Shown piece after piece: positions 60,065 to 64,000 of a stretch of DNA of 64,000 nt (its first letter is position 1; each line of letters starts with the position of its first letter). Source of the stretch: Brevibacterium sp. XM4083 (GTDB lineage Bacteria > Actinomycetota > Actinomycetes > Actinomycetales > Brevibacteriaceae); the NCBI RefSeq assembly GCF_006489205.2, contig NZ_VFYR02000001.1, forward strand, positions 484,563-548,562, given 5' to 3'. Under the pieces are notes generated by a model. The model saw only the letters and a list, made by a program, of their open reading frames with translations. It had not been told where the DNA came from and made no database searches. The position numbers and the translations under genes were made by a program.

Positions 60065-61168
60065 TCAGCCGGAGACCTGGATGGTGTCGAGGACGGTGTT
60101 GATCTGGTCGCGGAGGTCGCTCGAGAGCGGAGCCGAACCGGCCGACTCGGCAGCCGAGGCCTGTCCCTCTTCCGAGACGACGTACTTCTCCCACGCCTTG
60201 ACCATGTCGACGGTGTTCTGGTCCGAGTAGGACGAGCACACGATGTGGTAGGAGACGAGGACGATCGGGTAGGCGCCCGACTCGGTGGTGTCGCGAGCGA
60301 GGTCGAAGGCGAGGTCGCCTTCGCCGCGGCCGGCGACCTTCTCCGAGGCGTCGAGGACCTTCGAGGCGGCTTCCGGGGAGAGCTCGACGAATTCCTCGCC
60401 GACCTTGACCTTCGCCGAGGTGAGCGAACCGACGGCCGAGGCGTCGGCGTAGCCGATCGCACCGTTGGTGTCGGTCACGGTCTGGACGACGCCGTCGGTG
60501 CCCTGGGCGGCTTCGCCGCCGTACGCGCCGGGCCAGTTGCCGTCGGGATCCTGATCCCAGACGTCACCGGCGGTCGCCTTGAGGTACTCGGTGAAGTTCT
60601 CCGTCGTGCCCGAGTCGTCGGCGCGGTGCACAGCGGTGATGTTGAGGTCGGGCAGGTTCGCATCCGGGTTGTCGGCGGCGATGGCCGGATCGTTCCAGTT
60701 CGTGATGTCGCCCTTGAAGATGCCGGCGATCGTGGCGGGCGAGAGGTTGAGCGAGTCGACGCCCTCGACGTTGAACGCCACGGCGATCGGGGAGATGTAG
60801 ACGGGGAACTCGAAGGCTCCGTCGGGTCCGCAGACTTCCTGCGCCTGGGCGGCCTCTTCGTCGTCGAGGTAGGCGTCGGAACCGGCGAACTGAGCGTTGC
60901 CGGCGAGGAACTGCTCACGGCCGGCACCCGAGCCGTCGGGCGAGTAGTTGACCGTGACACCGGAGTTCTGGGAGGTGAAGTCGGCGGTCCACGCGTCCAT
61001 CGCCGCCTTCTGCGAGGAGGCGCCGATGCCGGTGAGGGTGCCCTGCAGGTCGCTTTCGCCGCCGCCGCTGGCGGATTCGCCGGTGGCAGAGGTTCCGCCA
61101 CACGCCGAGAGGGTGAGAGCGCCGACTGCGAGGAATGCAGCGGAGGGGGCAAGATGCTTCAGCTTCAC
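60065..61168 (-). CDS. pstS: Phosphate-binding lipoprotein PstS
   Basis: A 367-residue lipoprotein that captures phosphate outside the cell. Signal peptide residues 1-22 (LAPSAAFLAVGALTLSAC, lipobox Cys23), a Gly/Ser linker, then the PstS fold: LTGIGASSQKAAMDAWTADFTSQNSGVTVNYSPDGSGAGREQFL with the phosphate-binding SGAGR, FAGSDAYL, and HRADDSGTTENFTEYL. The GTG start has AAAGG about 6 nt upstream. A PHO-box-like repeat lies 92-113 bp upstream. First gene of pstSCAB. Confidence 0.97.
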   Translation of the reverse strand: MKLKHLAPSAAFLAVGALTLSACGGTSATGESASGGGESDLQGTLTGIGASSQKAAMDAWTADFTSQNSGVTVNYSPDGSGAGREQFLAGNAQFAGSDAYLDDEEAAQAQEVCGPDGAFEFPVYISPIAVAFNVEGVDSLNLSPATIAGIFKGDITNWNDPAIAADNPDANLPDLNITAVHRADDSGTTENFTEYLKATAGDVWDQDPDGNWPGAYGGEAAQGTDGVVQTVTDTNGAIGYADASAVGSLTSAKVKVGEEFVELSPEAASKVLDASEKVAGRGEGDLAFDLARDTTESGAYPIVLVSYHIVCSSYSDQNTVDMVKAWEKYVVSEEGQASAAESAGSAPLSSDLRDQINTVLDTIQVSG

Positions 61169-61259
61169 GAGTTGCCTTTCTGATTGAGCACACGTTTTCG
61201 AGCGATCCCGAACGTTCACCGACAACGCTAAGGATGATGTGTAAAGCGAGGGGAGTGGC

Positions 61260-61281
61260 TCAGTGAATGGAAGGTGAATGG
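61260..61281 (-). promoter_or_regulatory. PHO-box-like direct repeat before pstS
   Basis: On the minus strand CCATTCACCTT and CCATTCACTGA stand side by side, an 11-bp direct repeat of TTCAC, the half-site of actinobacterial PhoP boxes (GTTCACC type). It ends about 92 bp before the pstS start. A further GTTCACC lies closer at 61214-61220 on the plus strand. Confidence 0.6.
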
Positions 61282-61435
61282 GAGCTGAAGCATTGGAGCC
61301 GTGCTGAGTGCTCCATCACATGAGGGCGGGGATTCGTGAAAGACTCGTTGCCGAGTCCGCTGTGCCCACGCAGTGAGCGTGCCGTTGCCGGTGCTGTTGC
61401 GGTCGCAGTGCCCGCGAGTGCACCCGGCATACCGT

Positions 61436-62410
61436 TCACGCGTCGATGGGCCGGAAGCGCTCGACGTCGACGATGCGCGGCACCGTGCCGGGCCGGACGT
61501 AGGCGACGAGGATCTCCCCGGGTTTGAGGTAGGGGTCGTCGGTCGGCAGGGTCTGGGCGATGCGCTTGGGGGAGTGCCGGGCGAAGACCTCGAGGATCGT
61601 CGGCAGCACGGGTCGATGCGTGCAGAACGCCGTCGGTCGGCCCTTCTCGAGCAGCTTCTCGATGTAGCGCGCCGTCTTCTCCGGGTTCGCCGCGGTCGCC
61701 TTCTCGCTCAGTGTCGCGACCTTCTTGATCGACTTGCCGGTGGCCGCGGAGAACGGGGCGAGGGTCGCCACACACCGCTTCCACGGACTCGAGACGAGCT
61801 TCTTGACCTCCCACGCCGAGAGCAGGCCGGTCAGCGCCATCGCCTGCCTGGTGCCGAGGGCGAGCAGGGGGCGGACGTGCTCGGTCTCATACCACTTCGC
61901 TCGCGGGAACGCCTTGCCGTGGCGGACGAGGATGAGCGGCCACGCCCGCAGCGCATCCGTCTCGTCGTACTTCTCGAGGGCGTCGAGCTGATCGCGGTCG
62001 GCATACGAGGTCAGCTTCGTGCGCGCCTGCGCGATCGGCAGCCACACGGCCTCATCGACCTCCCGGCGGTTGAGCGGCGCGAACGTCGCCTCCCCCTTGA
62101 CCTGAGCCGACCAGTAGAAGACCTTCTTGAGGTTGCGCCCGCCGACCATGTATTCGGCCGTCGGCAGCGGGACCCCGAGCTGGATCTCGAAGCCCGTCTC
62201 CTCCCTGACCTCGCGGATCGCGGCCTCCGGCAGCGTCTCCCCGGGTTCGACCTTGCCCTTGGGCCACGACCAGTCGTTGTAGCGGGGCCGGTGGATGAGG
62301 GCGACCTCGATGCCCTCGGCGCCGTTGCGCCAGCACACCGCGCCGGCGGCGAGGATGTCGGCGGTGACCCGCGATGATGCCTGCGCGGAATCGACCGTCG
62401 AAGGGCTCAC
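61436..62410 (-). CDS. Nudix hydrolase fused to histidine phosphatase (MutT1-like)
   Basis: A 324-residue two-domain protein. Residues 15-150 form a Nudix domain with the box [25 protein letters not shown] (GX5EX7REUXEEXGU). Residues 175-324 form a histidine-phosphatase domain with the catalytic LILVRHGKA and late His in [10 protein letters not shown]. This is the layout of mycobacterial MutT1, which removes 8-oxo-dGTP and related diadenosine or nucleotide polyphosphates. GTG start at 62410 overlaps the ppk stop by 4 bp (GTGA), so it is translated together with polyphosphate kinase, an arrangement seen in mycobacteria as well. Confidence 0.92.
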   Translation of the reverse strand: MSPSTVDSAQASSRVTADILAAGAVCWRNGAEGIEVALIHRPRYNDWSWPKGKVEPGETLPEAAIREVREETGFEIQLGVPLPTAEYMVGGRNLKKVFYWSAQVKGEATFAPLNRREVDEAVWLPIAQARTKLTSYADRDQLDALEKYDETDALRAWPLILVRHGKAFPRAKWYETEHVRPLLALGTRQAMALTGLLSAWEVKKLVSSPWKRCVATLAPFSAATGKSIKKVATLSEKATAANPEKTARYIEKLLEKGRPTAFCTHRPVLPTILEVFARHSPKRIAQTLPTDDPYLKPGEILVAYVRPGTVPRIVDVERFRPIDA

Positions 62411-64000
62411 GCGTCCTCTCCGATCAGACGGCGCTTGCGGTGTCGGCGGATGAGCTCCGTCTGGTAGTCGGTGAGCTCCGCACCGTCGGGAGCCTGCGTC
62501 GACCGCGTCCACACGCCGTCCCCGGCGAGTTCGAACGCCGAGGTGGTCGGGGCGAACGCGAGGTCGAAGAGTTCGATGATCTCCGCCTTGTGATTCGGGG
62601 CGACGAGTTCGATGAGCGTCTCGACGCGCCGGTCGAGGTTGCGGTGCATCATGTCCGCCGAGCCGATGTAGACGATCGGGTCGCCGCCGTTGCCGAAGAC
62701 GAACGCCCGCGAATGCTCGAGGAACCGGCCGAGAACGGAGCGGACGGTGATGTTCTCACTCAGTCCCGGGATACCCGGGCGCAGAGCGCAGATCCCGCGG
62801 ACGAAGACCTCGACCTTCACCCCGGCCCGCGAGGCCCGGTAGAGGGCGTCGATGATCGCCTCGTCGACGATCGAGTTCACCTTGATCCGCACACAGCCCT
62901 CACCGCCGGACTCCGCGATCCCGATCTCGGATTCGATGAGCTCGATGAGGCCGGCCCGGACGCGCGTGGGGGCGACGAGGAGACGGGAGTACTCGGCCCG
63001 CGGGGCGTAGCCGGAGAGCTGGTTGAACAGCTTCGTGAGGTCGTCGGCGACAGCCTTGTCCTTCGTCAGCAGGCCGAAGTCCTCGTAGAGGCGCGCGGTC
63101 TTCGGATGGTAGTTGCCGGTCCCGACGTGGCAGTAGCGGGCCAGCCCCTCGGCCTCCTGCCGGACGACGAGGGAGAGCTTCGCGTGGGTCTTGAGCCCGA
63201 CGATGCCGTAGACGACGTGGACGCCGGCGCGTTCGAGCTTGCGGGCCCACGTGATGTTGGCCTCCTCGTCGAACCGGGCCTTGATCTCGACGACGGCGAG
63301 GACCTGGATGCCCGACTGGGCGGCGTCGACGAGGGCGTCGATGATCGGCGAGTCCCCGGAGGTGCGGTAGAGCGTCTGCTTGATCGCGAGCACGTTCTTG
63401 TCTGCCGCCGCCTGCTCGAGGAACGCCTGGACGCTCGTGGAGAACGAGTCGTAGGGGTGGTGTAGGAGGATGTCCCGGCTCGACACGGCGGCGAACACGT
63501 CGACCTGGTCGCTCGATTCGCGCAGCGAGAGGTCCTTGTTCATCTGCGGGACCATCTTCGGGAAGTGGAGGTCGTCGCGCGGGACATCGGCGATGTCGGC
63601 CATCCCGGAGAGGTCGAGCGGGGTGGGCAGCTGGTAGATCTCGGACTCGTCGATGCCGAGTTCGTCCTTGAGCATCTCCCGCACCCGGGGGTGGATGTCC
63701 TCGGTGATCTCGACGCGCACCGCCGGACCGAAGCGACGGCGCAGCAGCTCCTTCTCGAGGGCCTTGAGGAGGTTCTCCGCGTCGTCCTCCTCGACCTCGA
63801 GGTCCTCGTTGCGAGTGACGCGGAACGTCGAGTGGTGGATGACCTCCATGCCCTCGAACAGGGCGTCGAGGTGGGCGGCGATGATGTCCTCGAGCGCGAC
63901 GAAGCGGGCGGGGACGTCGCGTCCGGCGGGTCGGTCGGTCGCCTCGGCGACATTGAAGAACCGGGGCAGACGCGGGGGCACCTTGACCCGGGCGAAGAGC
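62407..64000 (-). CDS. ppk: Polyphosphate kinase 1, N-terminus beyond the window
   Basis: Makes and degrades polyphosphate from ATP. About 530 C-terminal residues of the usual 700 or so are present; the frame runs off at base 64000 ([15 protein letters not shown]...). The PLD-like catalytic half is complete: [45 protein letters not shown], the phosphorylated His in [36 protein letters not shown] and the second His motif [18 protein letters not shown]. Upstream gene of mutT1-like, and adjacent to pst, so polyphosphate storage and phosphate uptake share a neighbourhood. Confidence 0.95.
   Translation of the reverse strand, partial: LFARVKVPPRLPRFFNVAEATDRPAGRDVPARFVALEDIIAAHLDALFEGMEVIHHSTFRVTRNEDLEVEEDDAENLLKALEKELLRRRFGPAVRVEITEDIHPRVREMLKDELGIDESEIYQLPTPLDLSGMADIADVPRDDLHFPKMVPQMNKDLSLRESSDQVDVFAAVSSRDILLHHPYDSFSTSVQAFLEQAAADKNVLAIKQTLYRTSGDSPIIDALVDAAQSGIQVLAVVEIKARFDEEANITWARKLERAGVHVVYGIVGLKTHAKLSLVVRQEAEGLARYCHVGTGNYHPKTARLYEDFGLLTKDKAVADDLTKLFNQLSGYAPRAEYSRLLVAPTRVRAGLIELIESEIGIAESGGEGCVRIKVNSIVDEAIIDALYRASRAGVKVEVFVRGICALRPGIPGLSENITVRSVLGRFLEHSRAFVFGNGGDPIVYIGSADMMHRNLDRRVETLIELVAPNHKAEIIELFDLAFAPTTSAFELAGDGVWTRSTQAPDGAELTDYQTELIRRHRKRRLIGEDA

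Overview
The window is 64 kb of high-GC DNA from an actinobacterial chromosome. A Brevibacterium-like Micrococcales member is my inference from the gene families and promoter style; nothing in the window fixes the genus. Genes are densely packed with many 4-bp ATGA/GTGA overlaps. Several genes lack a Shine-Dalgarno sequence and carry a TANNNT box 6-10 nt before the start codon, the usual actinobacterial leaderless arrangement. I see no transposase, prophage, integron or CRISPR array, so this looks like core chromosome with catabolic islands.

Layout. 1-5 kb: a beta-lactamase-fold hydrolase cut by the left edge, a GlxA-type regulator, GAPDH, a small HTH protein and a glycosylase-like unknown. 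5-10 kb: quinate/shikimate catabolism (QsuB-type dehydroshikimate dehydratase and an MFS carrier facing an IclR regulator and an NAD-type shikimate/quinate dehydrogenase). 10-22 kb: a DedA protein that appears to start at AUC, then a poly-Asp membrane protein with a two-component system, followed by five overlapping genes (MurG-like glycosyltransferase, two GT4 enzymes, an MsbA-type ABC exporter and an 845-residue protein with two kinase-like domains). The last block looks like an envelope or secreted glycan pathway that I cannot name. 22-24.3 kb: housekeeping oxidoreductase, pterin dehydratase and small zinc proteins. 24.5-30.2 kb: GntR-AnmK-SSS symporter-MurQ-sugar kinase, a MurNAc salvage operon. 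30-34 kb: membrane GT2, MarR with a paired SMR efflux system, PspC protein.

34-39.7 kb: LysR facing an SsuA-type ABC importer with two different permeases and a metallo-beta-lactamase-fold hydrolase. 39.8-45.3 kb: an AAHS aromatic-acid carrier facing MetF-PurU-LigM (tetrahydrofolate-dependent O-demethylation of methoxylated aromatics), then a PadR regulator; both divergent promoters carry a CTAT-N4-ATAG operator candidate. 45.3-46.6 kb: tRNA-Lys(TTT) and a membrane-associated unknown. 46.9-53 kb: TRAP transporter with FAH-family, GntR/FCD and Ldh2-type dehydrogenase genes, probably for sugar-acid use.

53-64 kb is a phosphate neighbourhood: a DUF47/PhoU-like protein and Pit transporter, a 1.3-kb repeat-rich gap, pstSCAB with a PHO-box-like repeat, then a Nudix/histidine-phosphatase protein and polyphosphate kinase running off the right edge. 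The most interesting unexplained items are the two-component/glycan cluster, the paired operators of the O-demethylation and SMR loci, the AUC start, and the repeat island with two overlooked small ORFs.
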